A DNA stretch of 64,000 nucleotides from CALVGQ01 sp964368495 (GTDB taxonomy: Bacteria > Bacillota_I > Bacilli_A > Erysipelotrichales > Erysipelotrichaceae), in assembly GCA_964368495.1 (NCBI GenBank), contig CAYJAJ010000006.1:6833-70832 (forward strand). The letters run 5' to 3'. The first letter of the stretch is position 1; every line of letters starts with the position of its first letter. Below, piece by piece: positions 7,967 to 16,665 of the stretch. The translations under genes and the position numbers were made by a program. A model generated the notes under the pieces. That model was not told the DNA's origin. It saw only the letters and a program-made list of their open reading frames with translations, and made no database searches.

Positions 7967-9418
7967 ATGTACGATGTAGTGATTATTGGTGCTGGTGTCT
8001 GTGGCGCAGCCATCGCAAGAGAATGTTCAAAGTATCATTTAAAAATTGCAGTGCTAGAAAAAGAAGAAGATGTTTGTTGTGGAACATCAAAAGCCAATAG
8101 TGGAATTGTTCACGCTGGATACGATGCAAAAGAAAACACATTGATGGCTAAGCTGAATGTTGAAGGCAATAAAATGATGACAAAGCTTAGTGAAGATTTA
8201 CAAATACCTTTTATAAGAAATGGTTCAATTGTTGCATGTACAAGTGAAAGTCAACTGCAAGATCTTGAAATGTTGTATCAAAGAGGAATCAAAAATCATG
8301 TTGAAGATTTAGAATTGATTAGGGATAAAGAAAGAATTTTTATGATTGAACCTAATTTATCAGATGAGGTTATTGCCATACTTTATGCAAAAACTGCAGG
8401 GATAGTGTGTCCTTTTGAACTTAATTTAGCGATGGCTGAAAATGCGAAAGACAATGGGGTTGATTTTTATTTTAATCATGAAGTAGTTGAAATAAAAAAA
8501 GAAAAACAGTTTTATAATATCAAAACAAGCACAGAAGAATTTCTTTGCAAAATAGTAATCAATGCAGCAGGTGTGTATGCTGATAAAATTCATAACTTCG
8601 TAAGCAAAGAAAAAATAAAGATCATTCCTCGTAAAGGAGAATATTTTCTGCTTGATAAAGTTGTAGGAAATCATCTCAAACACACTGTATTTGCGCTACC
8701 TGGTAAACTTGGAAAAGGAGTGCTTGTTACACCATCGGTTCATGGAAATATTTTAGTTGGTCCCACTGCAACTGATATTGATAATAAAGAGGATGTCTCC
8801 ACAACAATCCAGGGAATACAGGAAATAAAAAGTAAAGCAGGACTGCAAGTGAAGAACTTACCTTTGAACCTTTGTATCACTTCTTTTTCTGGATTAAGAG
8901 CAAACAGCAACCATCATGATTTTATCATTGAGGAAGTTATAGATGCCCCTAATTTTATTGATTGTGCAGGCATTAAATCACCTGGATTAAGTGCAGCACC
9001 GGCAATAGGAAAATATGTGAGTGAATTAGTTGTTAAGTTGTTACAGCCAAAATTAAAAGAAAACTTCATTGCTAAACGTAAAAGTATTGTGCATTTTAAA
9101 GATTTAGATTACGAAGAAAAACAACTTCTTTTAAAAGAGAAACCACTATATGGTCAAATAATATGCCGATGTGAAATGATTAGTGAACAAGAAATTCGAG
9201 AGTGTATTCATACAAGTATTGGGGCAACTACTTTCGATGGAATCAAAAGAAGAACACGGGCAATGATGGGAAGATGTCAAGGAGGGTTTTGTAGTATTAA
9301 AATTCTTGATATTTTAAAGGATGAGTTGAAATGCTCAAAAGACAAAGTTAAAAAATCAGGAAAAAATTCTTTTGTATTAGCACAAAATCATGAGGGTGAA
9401 TGTTATGAAGACAATTGA
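7967..9418 (+). CDS. GlpA/LhgO-like FAD-dependent glycerol-3-phosphate dehydrogenase
   Basis: A 483-residue flavoprotein. The N-terminal FAD fingerprint is VVIIGAGVCGAAIAREC, followed by GTSKANSGIVHAGYD (DAO family) and the FSGLRANSN and CAGIKSPGLSAAPAIG stretches typical of GlpA/L-2-hydroxyglutarate-oxidase-type enzymes. The last ~80 residues form a BFD-like [2Fe-2S] domain with CRC and CQGGFC cysteines, as in anaerobic GlpA-type proteins and unlike H2O2-forming GlpO. With the two genes after it, it probably oxidises glycerol-3-phosphate to dihydroxyacetone phosphate. GAGAGGAGAGG precedes the ATG at 7967; the ATG at 7949 is inside the leader. It overlaps the next gene by 14 nt. Confidence 0.82.
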   Translation: MYDVVIIGAGVCGAAIARECSKYHLKIAVLEKEEDVCCGTSKANSGIVHAGYDAKENTLMAKLNVEGNKMMTKLSEDLQIPFIRNGSIVACTSESQLQDLEMLYQRGIKNHVEDLELIRDKERIFMIEPNLSDEVIAILYAKTAGIVCPFELNLAMAENAKDNGVDFYFNHEVVEIKKEKQFYNIKTSTEEFLCKIVINAAGVYADKIHNFVSKEKIKIIPRKGEYFLLDKVVGNHLKHTVFALPGKLGKGVLVTPSVHGNILVGPTATDIDNKEDVSTTIQGIQEIKSKAGLQVKNLPLNLCITSFSGLRANSNHHDFIIEEVIDAPNFIDCAGIKSPGLSAAPAIGKYVSELVVKLLQPKLKENFIAKRKSIVHFKDLDYEEKQLLLKEKPLYGQIICRCEMISEQEIRECIHTSIGATTFDGIKRRTRAMMGRCQGGFCSIKILDILKDELKCSKDKVKKSGKNSFVLAQNHEGECYEDN

Positions 9419-10667
9419 TTTAGTTATTATTGGGGGTGGTCCTGCAGGATTAGCTGCAGCAATTAGCGCAAAAGAAAATGGCGTACATGATATTTTATTA
9501 ATAGAAAGAAGTAATGAATTAGGTGGAATTCTTAATCAGTGTATTCACAATGGATTTGGACTTCATACATTTAAGGAAGAGTTAACAGGGCCAGAATATG
9601 CAGCACGGTATATTGCTAAGTTTAATGAACTCCAACTTCAAGCTTTATTGAATACGATGGTCATTGAGCTTACAAAAGATAAAATTGTTACAGTGATCAA
9701 TTCAGTGGATGGTTGTGTTCAAATTCAAGCGAAATCAATTGTTTTAGCTATGGGATGCCGTGAAAGAGCAAGGGGAGCATTGAATATACCAGGATATAGA
9801 CCAGCCGGGATCTACAGTGCAGGGAGTGCTCAAAAATGGGTAAATGAAGAGGGAGTGCTTCCAGGCAAAGAAATAGTAATCCTTGGCTCAGGAGATATTG
9901 GGTTAATCATGGCTAGAAGAATGACATTAGAAGGAGCAAAAGTAAAAGTTGTAGCTGAACTCATGCCATACAGTAGTGGATTGAAGAGAAACATTGTGCA
10001 ATGTTTAGATGACTATAACATACCCCTGTTGCTAAGCCATACTGTTGTCGATATCCATGGAAAAAATCGTGTTGAAGCTGTTGTGATTGCGAAAGTTGAT
10101 GAAAATCTTAAGCCAATAAAGAAAACGTATCAAACAATAAAATGCGATACGTTGTTGTTGTCAGTAGGTTTAATTCCTGAAAATGAATTAAGTAACTCAA
10201 TTGGATTATCGATGAACTTAAAAACAGCGGGCGCAATAGTAGATAATCATTTACAAACAAGTGTTGATGGGATATTTGCCTGTGGCAATGTCCTTCATGT
10301 CCATGATTTGGTAGACTATGTGTCTAGTGAAGCTTGTATAGCCGGAAAAAGTGCTGCTTCTTATTTATTAAAAAACCAAAGTACCAATTGCGAACAATTT
10401 GAAATCATTCCTGCTGAATTTGTGCGCTATACAGTTCCCAATTTTATAAAAAAACAAAGTGAATATGAACCCTGTACAATTCGCTTTCGAGTTACTAAGG
10501 TGATTAAAAACGCATCAGTGTGTATTTATTTTGATGACAAACTTGTCTTTAAGAAAAGAAAGAATATTTTCTTGCCTGCTGAAATGGAAGAAATTACTTT
10601 AAGCGATAAGTTGTTAAGTGAATATACAAATTGTGAAAAGATAACAATTAAAGTGGAGGAATTATAA
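9405..10667 (+). CDS. NAD(P)/FAD-dependent oxidoreductase, partner subunit
   Basis: A 420-residue two-dinucleotide-binding flavoprotein. FAD binding: LVIIGGGPAGLAAAISAKE and IERSNELGGILNQC. NAD binding: EIVILGSGDIGLIMARRM. C-terminal FAD contact: GIFACGNVLHVHDLVDYV. CRERARG and the IPGYRPAGIYSAGSAQ stretch resemble subunits of HcnABC/opine-dehydrogenase-like complexes. In many Bacillota this gene lies between the GlpA-like protein and a DUF1667 protein; the three are taken as one complex that passes electrons from glycerol-3-phosphate to NAD or another acceptor (inference). GAGGGTGA precedes the ATG at 9405, and the start lies inside the end of the previous gene, which suggests translational coupling. 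Confidence 0.85.
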   Translation: MKTIDLVIIGGGPAGLAAAISAKENGVHDILLIERSNELGGILNQCIHNGFGLHTFKEELTGPEYAARYIAKFNELQLQALLNTMVIELTKDKIVTVINSVDGCVQIQAKSIVLAMGCRERARGALNIPGYRPAGIYSAGSAQKWVNEEGVLPGKEIVILGSGDIGLIMARRMTLEGAKVKVVAELMPYSSGLKRNIVQCLDDYNIPLLLSHTVVDIHGKNRVEAVVIAKVDENLKPIKKTYQTIKCDTLLLSVGLIPENELSNSIGLSMNLKTAGAIVDNHLQTSVDGIFACGNVLHVHDLVDYVSSEACIAGKSAASYLLKNQSTNCEQFEIIPAEFVRYTVPNFIKKQSEYEPCTIRFRVTKVIKNASVCIYFDDKLVFKKRKNIFLPAEMEEITLSDKLLSEYTNCEKITIKVEEL

Positions 10668-10668
10668 A

Positions 10669-11031
10669 ATGAAAAGAAAAGTCTTAACATGTGTGAATTG
10701 TCCACTTGGTTGTACATTAACAGTTGATTTTAATGATGTTGAAGTTATTAAGGTACAAGGAAATACGTGTCCACGTGGAGTTACTTATGCAAAAGATGAA
10801 ATTTTCTTTCCAAAAAGAATGGTGACATCTACTGTAAAATTAATGGGGTGTGAAGAACGTATTTCTGTAAAAACAAGTACTGCAATTTCAAAAGATAAGA
10901 TTTTCGAAGTTATGAAGTGTATAAAAGAAACTGAAGTTAAGCCACCCATTGAAATTGGAGATATCATCATAGATGATGTTGCATCAACAGGTGTCAATGT
11001 TGTAGCGACTAAAGAAAAAAGGTACTCGTAG
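10669..11031 (+). CDS. DUF1667 Fe-S protein
   Basis: A 120-residue member of the DUF1667 family. Four N-terminal cysteines in CVNCPLGC and NTCPRG look like a ligand set for an iron-sulphur cluster or zinc. The following FPKRMVTSTVKL segment resembles the entrance of molybdopterin oxidoreductases, which also carry a cysteine motif there. The C-terminal part contains KPPIEIGDIIIDD. It begins one base after the flavoprotein stop, with GGAGG inside the preceding gene, and is the last gene before a terminator. It is probably the small electron-transfer subunit of the glycerol-3-phosphate module. Family call is firm; the role comes from gene order. Confidence 0.85.
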   Translation: MKRKVLTCVNCPLGCTLTVDFNDVEVIKVQGNTCPRGVTYAKDEIFFPKRMVTSTVKLMGCEERISVKTSTAISKDKIFEVMKCIKETEVKPPIEIGDIIIDDVASTGVNVVATKEKRYS

Positions 11032-11067
11032 TACCGAGTCATAAAGATGTGTGTTATGATTGGCGAT

Positions 11068-11106
11068 AAAAAAACTGTCTCTATCAATTTAGATAGGGAC
11101 AGTTTT
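11068..11106. terminator. Bidirectional terminator between convergent units
   Basis: A 12-bp stem from ACTGTCTCTATC and GATAGGGACAGT with an AATTTA loop, an A tract on the left and a TTTT tail on the right. It can end both the glycerol module (+) and the PASTA gene (-). Confidence 0.85.
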
Positions 11107-11136
11107 AACGAGTAGTTAAGAGCTTATAAGTTAATT

Positions 11137-13122
11137 TTATTCTCCATTAGATATCTTTACAATGAAGATGTAATCACTTTTATATGTTCCTGCTTCAGGA
11201 TATTCAAACAATAATCCTTCAGATATACCACCTACTGGTGCCTCAATAGTTACTCTTACTTGATCAGCTGGAACACCACGATCATTAATTAAATAATTTT
11301 CGATGTTTATCTTTGTTTGTTCAGGATTGTTTTGAACAGCTTTTGTACTTAAATCCAGGATTGTGTATCCACTGACTTCTGTTTCTTTTTTTCCAAGTGA
11401 GACAGTGTAGTTAATTGTTGAACCTGGTTTTAAGTTACCATTATCATTGCTTATGATGTATCCTTTTTCAACTGTATCAGAATAGGCTTCTGTGCGTGTT
11501 CCAGGAATGAAGCCCTTGCCAGTAATTTCATTTCTGAAGGTAGCTTCTAAAGTTCCTGCATAGGATTTTATACTTACGGATTCTGGACCTTTTGAAATTT
11601 TAAATTCATAAACTTTTGAATTACTACTGCTTTTTCCTTGAGAAATAATTGATCCCTTTGCTACAGTGTCACTGTATACTTCTGTGCTTGTACATGAATA
11701 GCCACTAGCGCCTTGGCTGTGTGCTGTATTGACTGTAGATTGACATGAAGAAAGACTACTATAACTAGAGCTATGCTCAAATACTCCTTTTGAAACAGTG
11801 TAATTAATCGTAGTACCCACTAGTTTAGAACCACTGTCACTACGCACAACTTTTCCTTTTGAAATTGTATCATGATAAACAGAGCTTGTTTGAGTTCCAA
11901 GTTTCATTTCTAAACCTTCTAGGTATGTCTTAAGTTCATCTACTGTGATGTTTGATTTACTATCTACTTGAACTGATTTCGTGTTTGCAACAGTAATTGT
12001 AACTTTTGTTGCCAGCTTTACTACTGAATTTTTAGTAGGGTTGGTACTTAAAATTGTTCCTGGTTCTTTGTTGCTAGAGTCATCTTTTTTAATTTCATAG
12101 GTAATGTGATTGTCTTTAGAATAAATTGAATCATTTGTTGTTTCTAACCAATCTATTACGTCAGCTTCTTTTTTATCCACAAAGTCTGGAATTACTACAG
12201 AACCTAATGAAATGTATACTTTGAGTGTTGCATTTGAAGTTAATGTTCCACTACTAGGTGTAGTACTAATTACTTTGCCTTTCTCGGTGCTATCGGCATA
12301 GTAATTAATAAAGTCAACTGCTATGTCGTTTTCTTTTGCCCACTCTTCAACTTCCTCTTGAGTTTGTTTTTTAAGATTTGGGATTTCAACACCTTGTCCA
12401 CCAGAAATTTCAACTGTTACTGAATCTCCTGTTTTAATCATTTCTCCAGCTTTTATTGATTGAGAAATTACTTTTCCTTCATCAACTGCAGTACTTACAA
12501 CAGTTTTAAATGTTACAGTGATGTTATTGGTATTAGCCCATGCTTTGATGTTCTCTTGGCTGTAATCACTAAAATCTGGCATTGTTAATTCAACTCCAAC
12601 ATTTTCCTCGCCAATAGAAATAGTAACAATAATCATTTCACTACGACGAACTTCTAAATCATCGACATTAATTTCTATAAATGAATCTTTTGAAATTGTT
12701 GTGCTCGTAACGTATTCGTAGGTTACATCGGTGAATTTGTTGTCTTCAAAAAATTTAATTATTTCATCTTTACTCATGTCTGGTAATGATGGTAGTAAAA
12801 TGAGTAAATCAGGATCGGGACCATTTGATATTTCAATTGTTAATGTGCTGTCCTTATCTAATACCTCATTTGCCATTATACTTTGAGAAATAACTGTGTT
12901 TTTCTCATGGTCTTCACTGTATTGATAAATAAGATCTACTTGGTCTTCAAGCTTGTTTTCATTTATCCAAGTTTTTACTTCTTCAACTGTCTTATCTTTG
13001 AAGTCGATAACATTGATTGCATTAGGAGTTGAAAAATAAAACAAACCTGCTGAAATAGCGATAATTGTAATAGTAATGAGTATACCTAGTAACTTTATCG
13101 TATTTTTGTCATTAAAATTCAT
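11137..13122 (-). CDS. Membrane-anchored multi-PASTA-repeat protein without kinase domain
   Basis: A 661-residue protein with a short cytoplasmic N-terminus, one membrane segment at about residues 10-31 (KLLGILITITIIAISAGLFY), and eight to nine consecutive PASTA-like repeats outside. The repeats follow the pattern 'D...V..W....I......YS...EKGKVISQS...G......TV.IS.G'. PASTA domains bind peptidoglycan fragments and beta-lactams in PrkC-type kinases and PBPs (established), but no kinase or transpeptidase domain is present, so it may be a wall-binding scaffold or receptor. Two cysteines in the seventh repeat could form a disulfide. AAAGGAGAC precedes the start. It is divergent from tex and has its own terminator. 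Confidence 0.82.
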   Translation of the reverse strand: MNFNDKNTIKLLGILITITIIAISAGLFYFSTPNAINVIDFKDKTVEEVKTWINENKLEDQVDLIYQYSEDHEKNTVISQSIMANEVLDKDSTLTIEISNGPDPDLLILLPSLPDMSKDEIIKFFEDNKFTDVTYEYVTSTTISKDSFIEINVDDLEVRRSEMIIVTISIGEENVGVELTMPDFSDYSQENIKAWANTNNITVTFKTVVSTAVDEGKVISQSIKAGEMIKTGDSVTVEISGGQGVEIPNLKKQTQEEVEEWAKENDIAVDFINYYADSTEKGKVISTTPSSGTLTSNATLKVYISLGSVVIPDFVDKKEADVIDWLETTNDSIYSKDNHITYEIKKDDSSNKEPGTILSTNPTKNSVVKLATKVTITVANTKSVQVDSKSNITVDELKTYLEGLEMKLGTQTSSVYHDTISKGKVVRSDSGSKLVGTTINYTVSKGVFEHSSSYSSLSSCQSTVNTAHSQGASGYSCTSTEVYSDTVAKGSIISQGKSSSNSKVYEFKISKGPESVSIKSYAGTLEATFRNEITGKGFIPGTRTEAYSDTVEKGYIISNDNGNLKPGSTINYTVSLGKKETEVSGYTILDLSTKAVQNNPEQTKINIENYLINDRGVPADQVRVTIEAPVGGISEGLLFEYPEAGTYKSDYIFIVKISNGE

Positions 13123-13293
13123 AGTTTACGTGTCTCCTTTTAAAGTTTATTATATCATAAACCTAGTTCAAATAATTACATTTAAAAATTATTTGATGAA
13201 TTAATATTACAACTAATTTGCTAAAATATAAATAAAATACTTTGATTTTATGCATGAAAAATATGTTAAAATAATCAATGAGGTGGAAAACAG

Positions 13294-15432
13294 ATGGAAA
13301 ACAATCATATTATTTTTATTGCGAGTCAATTAAAAGTTGAAGAAATGCAAGTAGTTAATACATTGAAGTTATTAGAAGAAGGAAACACAGTTCCTTTTAT
13401 TGCTAGGTATAGAAAAGAGATGACGAAAGGGCTGGATGAAGAACAAATCTTAGTTATTCAACAGGAATATCAATATCAAGTTAACTTAGCAAAAAGAAAA
13501 GAAGATGTTTTAAGGTTAATTGAAACTCAAGGAAAATTGACTGAAGATATAAAAAAATCAGTAGAGGTGTGCACTAAATTATCTCAAGTGGAGGATATTT
13601 ATCGTCCTTATCAACAAAAGAAAAAAACACGTGCTACAGATGCAACTGCAAAAGGTTTAAAACCATTAGCTGAATACATATTGAGTTGTCCTAAAGAAGG
13701 TGATGGTTTTAAAGAGGCTGAAAAGTACATAACTGATCAAGTTACGACAGTGGATGAAGCAATTAGTGGGGCTAAAGACATCGTTGCAGAGTTTGTAAGT
13801 GATAATGCTAAATTAAGATGGAAAATTAAGGAATCGATTGAAAAATATGGATTATTAGTAACTAAAGAGAAAAAGAAGCATGATGATGAGAAAAAAATAT
13901 ATAAAATGTATTATGATCGTCAAGAGAAGCTTCAAAGCATTGCTGCACATCGTATCATGGCAATTGATCGTGCTGAAAAAGAAAAAGTAATTACGGTAAC
14001 TATCAAGTTTGATGAAGAGTATTTAATTAAATATGCGATTCGTGGAATTACAAAAGATAAACCAACGGTTGTCTTGAATTTAATTGAAGAAGCAGTAAGA
14101 GATGGATTGAAGCGTTTGGCGTTTCCTAGTGTAGAAAGGGAGGTGCGTTCTGAGTTTTCTGAGCGTGCATCTTTACAATCCATTGAAGTATTTACAATGA
14201 ATGTTGAAAGATTGTTGATGCAACCACCAATTAGTGGAAAAATGATGCTTGGGGTTGACCCGGCATTTAGAACTGGTTGTAAGCTAGCTGTGATTGATGC
14301 GACTGGACAAATGTTAAAGATTGATGCAATTTATCCTCATAAACCAATCTCTAAAACTGAAGAAGCAAAGAAAAAGTTCCTTGAAATACTTAAAGCATAT
14401 CCCATTGAAATCATTGCGATTGGAAATGGGACTGCAAGTCGAGAGACAGAAACTTTTGTAGCTGATTGTATAAAAAGCAATAATTTAGAAGTACGATATA
14501 CAATTGTTTCCGAAGCTGGTGCATCAGTTTACTCAGCAAGTGAATTGGCTAGAAAAGAATTTCCTGATTTGCAAGTTGAACAACGTTCTGCAATTTCAAT
14601 TGCAAGACGACTACTGGATCCACTTTCAGAATTAATTAAAATTGATCCTAAAAGTATTGGTGTAGGGCAGTATCAACATGATTTGCCTGCAAAACAATTA
14701 AATGAACGTTTGGATTTTGCTATTTTAAAATCAGTAAACCGTGTTGGTGTTGATTTAAATACAGCAAGTGTTGAACTACTGAGTCATATTTCTGGATTAA
14801 ATAAAAGTATTGCAACAAATGTGGTTGCTTATCGAAATGAAAATGGAAAGTTTACGAATCGTAAAGAGCTTTTAAAAGTAAGTAAATTAGGATCTAAAGC
14901 ATTTGAACAAGCTGCTGGATTTTTACGTATTGTTGGCGAAAAAGAAATATTAGATATGACATCCATTCATCCTGAAAGTTACTTGGCAGCAAAAAAAGTG
15001 ATGCAACATTTACAAATTAGTGAACTTGGTACAAAGGAAGGAATACAGAAAATCAATGTTGCAAGTAAAGATGAGTTAATGAATCTATGCAATGTTGATG
15101 AGTATACACTCAATGATATTTTAGATGCATTATGTTCACCACTTCGAGATTACCGTGATCAATATGATGGACCACTACTAAGAAATGATATTTTAACTCT
15201 TGAAGATTTAAAAATTGGCGAGCATTTAGAAGGGGTTGTCCGTAATGTTGTCGATTTTGGTGCTTTTGTTGATATTGGATTAAAAGAAGATGGGCTTATC
15301 CATGTCTCAAAATTGTCAAAACAGAAAGTAGCTCATCCTTCTGAGCTTGTTGCGATTGGTGATATTTTGGACGTAGTTGTATCCAACATTGATGAAGAAA
15401 GACATAAAGTACAATTAAGTTTGATTGATTAG
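13294..15432 (+). CDS. Tex family RNA-binding transcription accessory protein
   Basis: A 712-residue Tex protein with the usual order: a helical N-terminal region (GNTVPFIARYRKEMTKGLDEEQ, EDIYRPYQQKKKTRATDA), a YqgF-like RNase H-fold domain (MLGVDPAFRTGCKLAVID, IAIGNGTASRETE), helix-hairpin-helix segments (VGVDLNTASVELLSHISGL) and a C-terminal S1 domain (LEGVVRNVVDFGAFVDIGLKE). Tex binds nucleic acids and affects transcription and stress or toxin expression in other bacteria; its exact role is not settled. GAGGTGG precedes the ATG. It is followed by a terminator and is probably monocistronic. Confidence 0.93.
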   Translation: MENNHIIFIASQLKVEEMQVVNTLKLLEEGNTVPFIARYRKEMTKGLDEEQILVIQQEYQYQVNLAKRKEDVLRLIETQGKLTEDIKKSVEVCTKLSQVEDIYRPYQQKKKTRATDATAKGLKPLAEYILSCPKEGDGFKEAEKYITDQVTTVDEAISGAKDIVAEFVSDNAKLRWKIKESIEKYGLLVTKEKKKHDDEKKIYKMYYDRQEKLQSIAAHRIMAIDRAEKEKVITVTIKFDEEYLIKYAIRGITKDKPTVVLNLIEEAVRDGLKRLAFPSVEREVRSEFSERASLQSIEVFTMNVERLLMQPPISGKMMLGVDPAFRTGCKLAVIDATGQMLKIDAIYPHKPISKTEEAKKKFLEILKAYPIEIIAIGNGTASRETETFVADCIKSNNLEVRYTIVSEAGASVYSASELARKEFPDLQVEQRSAISIARRLLDPLSELIKIDPKSIGVGQYQHDLPAKQLNERLDFAILKSVNRVGVDLNTASVELLSHISGLNKSIATNVVAYRNENGKFTNRKELLKVSKLGSKAFEQAAGFLRIVGEKEILDMTSIHPESYLAAKKVMQHLQISELGTKEGIQKINVASKDELMNLCNVDEYTLNDILDALCSPLRDYRDQYDGPLLRNDILTLEDLKIGEHLEGVVRNVVDFGAFVDIGLKEDGLIHVSKLSKQKVAHPSELVAIGDILDVVVSNIDEERHKVQLSLID

Positions 15433-15450
15433 GTAGAGTTAAATCTACCT
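15427..15450 (+). terminator. Terminator of tex
   Basis: AGGTAGA / TCTACC stem with a GTTAAA loop, followed by TTTTT; the left arm overlaps the tex stop codon. Confidence 0.8.
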
Positions 15451-15507
15451 TTTTATATATAATTAGTGTAAAATTAAAATATTGAAAAAGAAGGAGAATA
15501 ATGTGAT

Positions 15508-16653
15508 ATGATCTTATTTAAAAATGGATTAGTTTTTGATGCAGTAAGTAGTGAGCCTTCAGTTTGTGATGTTTTAGTTGACGATGGAAAAATCCTGAAA
15601 GTTGATGTTAACATTGAGACAAGTGGCGAGTGTGAAATTATTGATGTGAGTGGATGTCATGTATATCCTGGGTTTGTTGATGCTCATTCACATCTAGGAA
15701 CAAGTGGTACTGCTATTGGTTTTGAGGGGCAAGATTATAATGAGCCTACGGATATTTTAACGCCTCATTTAAATGCAATTGATGCAATTGAACCAATGGA
15801 TGTTTCATTTAAGGAAGCTTATTGTGGTGGTGTTACAACAGTTTGTACAGGTCCAGGAAGTGCAAATGTAGTTGGTGGTCAATTTATTGCAATTAAAACT
15901 TTTGGTAAGCGTGTTGATGATATGATCATTGATCCTTGTACATCAATGAAATGTGCATTTGGAGAAAACCCAAAACGTTGTTATAAGGATAAAAATAATT
16001 ATAGTCGTATGTCTACTGCAGCAAAACTAAGAGAAATCTTATTTAAGACAAAAGAGTATGAGGCTAAAATCAAAGCGGCTGGTGATGATTCAAGTAAAAT
16101 GCCACCTTTTGATATGAAACTGGATGCTTTACTTAAAGTGCTTAGAAAAGAAATACCTTTAAAAGCTCATGCTCATCAAGCAAATGATATTTTTACAGCA
16201 TTACGAATTGCGAAAGAGTTTGATGTAAAAATCACACTTGAACATGTTACAGATGGCAGTTTAATTGCTGATGATTTAGCAAAAGAAAATGTTATGCTTG
16301 CAGTAGGACCTTCACTGGGTCATGCAACAAAGTATGAATTAAAAAATAAATCATTTAAAACCCCAGGAGTTTTAGCTAATGCAGGATGCCATGTAAGTAT
16401 CATTACCGATGCTCCAGTTATTCCACAAGAATATTTGCCACTTTGTGCTGGTTTAGCAATTAAAGATGGAATGAAACCATTTGATGCACTTAAAGCAATT
16501 ACAATCAATGCAGCTAGACATATTGGTATTGAAAATCGTGTTGGATCAATTGAGGTAGGTAAAGATGCTGATCTTGTTATAATGGATGGCTCTTGTTTTG
16601 AAGTGAAAAGTAAAGTTGTTGCAACATATATTAATGGAATAAAAGTAGCTTAG
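15508..16653 (+). CDS. Amidohydrolase family protein (first of tandem pair)
   Basis: A 381-residue metal-dependent amidohydrolase related to imidazolonepropionase/dihydroorotase-type enzymes. It has the metal motif VYPGFVDAHSHLG, a conserved block GVTTVCTGPGSANVVGGQ, LKAHAHQAND and LEHVTDG (further histidine ligands), ITDAPVIP with the catalytic aspartate, and the C-terminal GSIEVGKDADLVIMDG. The central CAFGENPKR..YKDKNNYSRMSTAAKLRE block is shared with the next gene. The substrate is unknown; cyclic amides or peptide-like substrates are possible. AGGAGAATA precedes the start with an 11-nt gap. It is 12 nt from its paralogue, so they are co-transcribed. Confidence 0.85.
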   Translation: MILFKNGLVFDAVSSEPSVCDVLVDDGKILKVDVNIETSGECEIIDVSGCHVYPGFVDAHSHLGTSGTAIGFEGQDYNEPTDILTPHLNAIDAIEPMDVSFKEAYCGGVTTVCTGPGSANVVGGQFIAIKTFGKRVDDMIIDPCTSMKCAFGENPKRCYKDKNNYSRMSTAAKLREILFKTKEYEAKIKAAGDDSSKMPPFDMKLDALLKVLRKEIPLKAHAHQANDIFTALRIAKEFDVKITLEHVTDGSLIADDLAKENVMLAVGPSLGHATKYELKNKSFKTPGVLANAGCHVSIITDAPVIPQEYLPLCAGLAIKDGMKPFDALKAITINAARHIGIENRVGSIEVGKDADLVIMDGSCFEVKSKVVATYINGIKVA

Positions 16654-16665
16654 GAGGATATGTGG

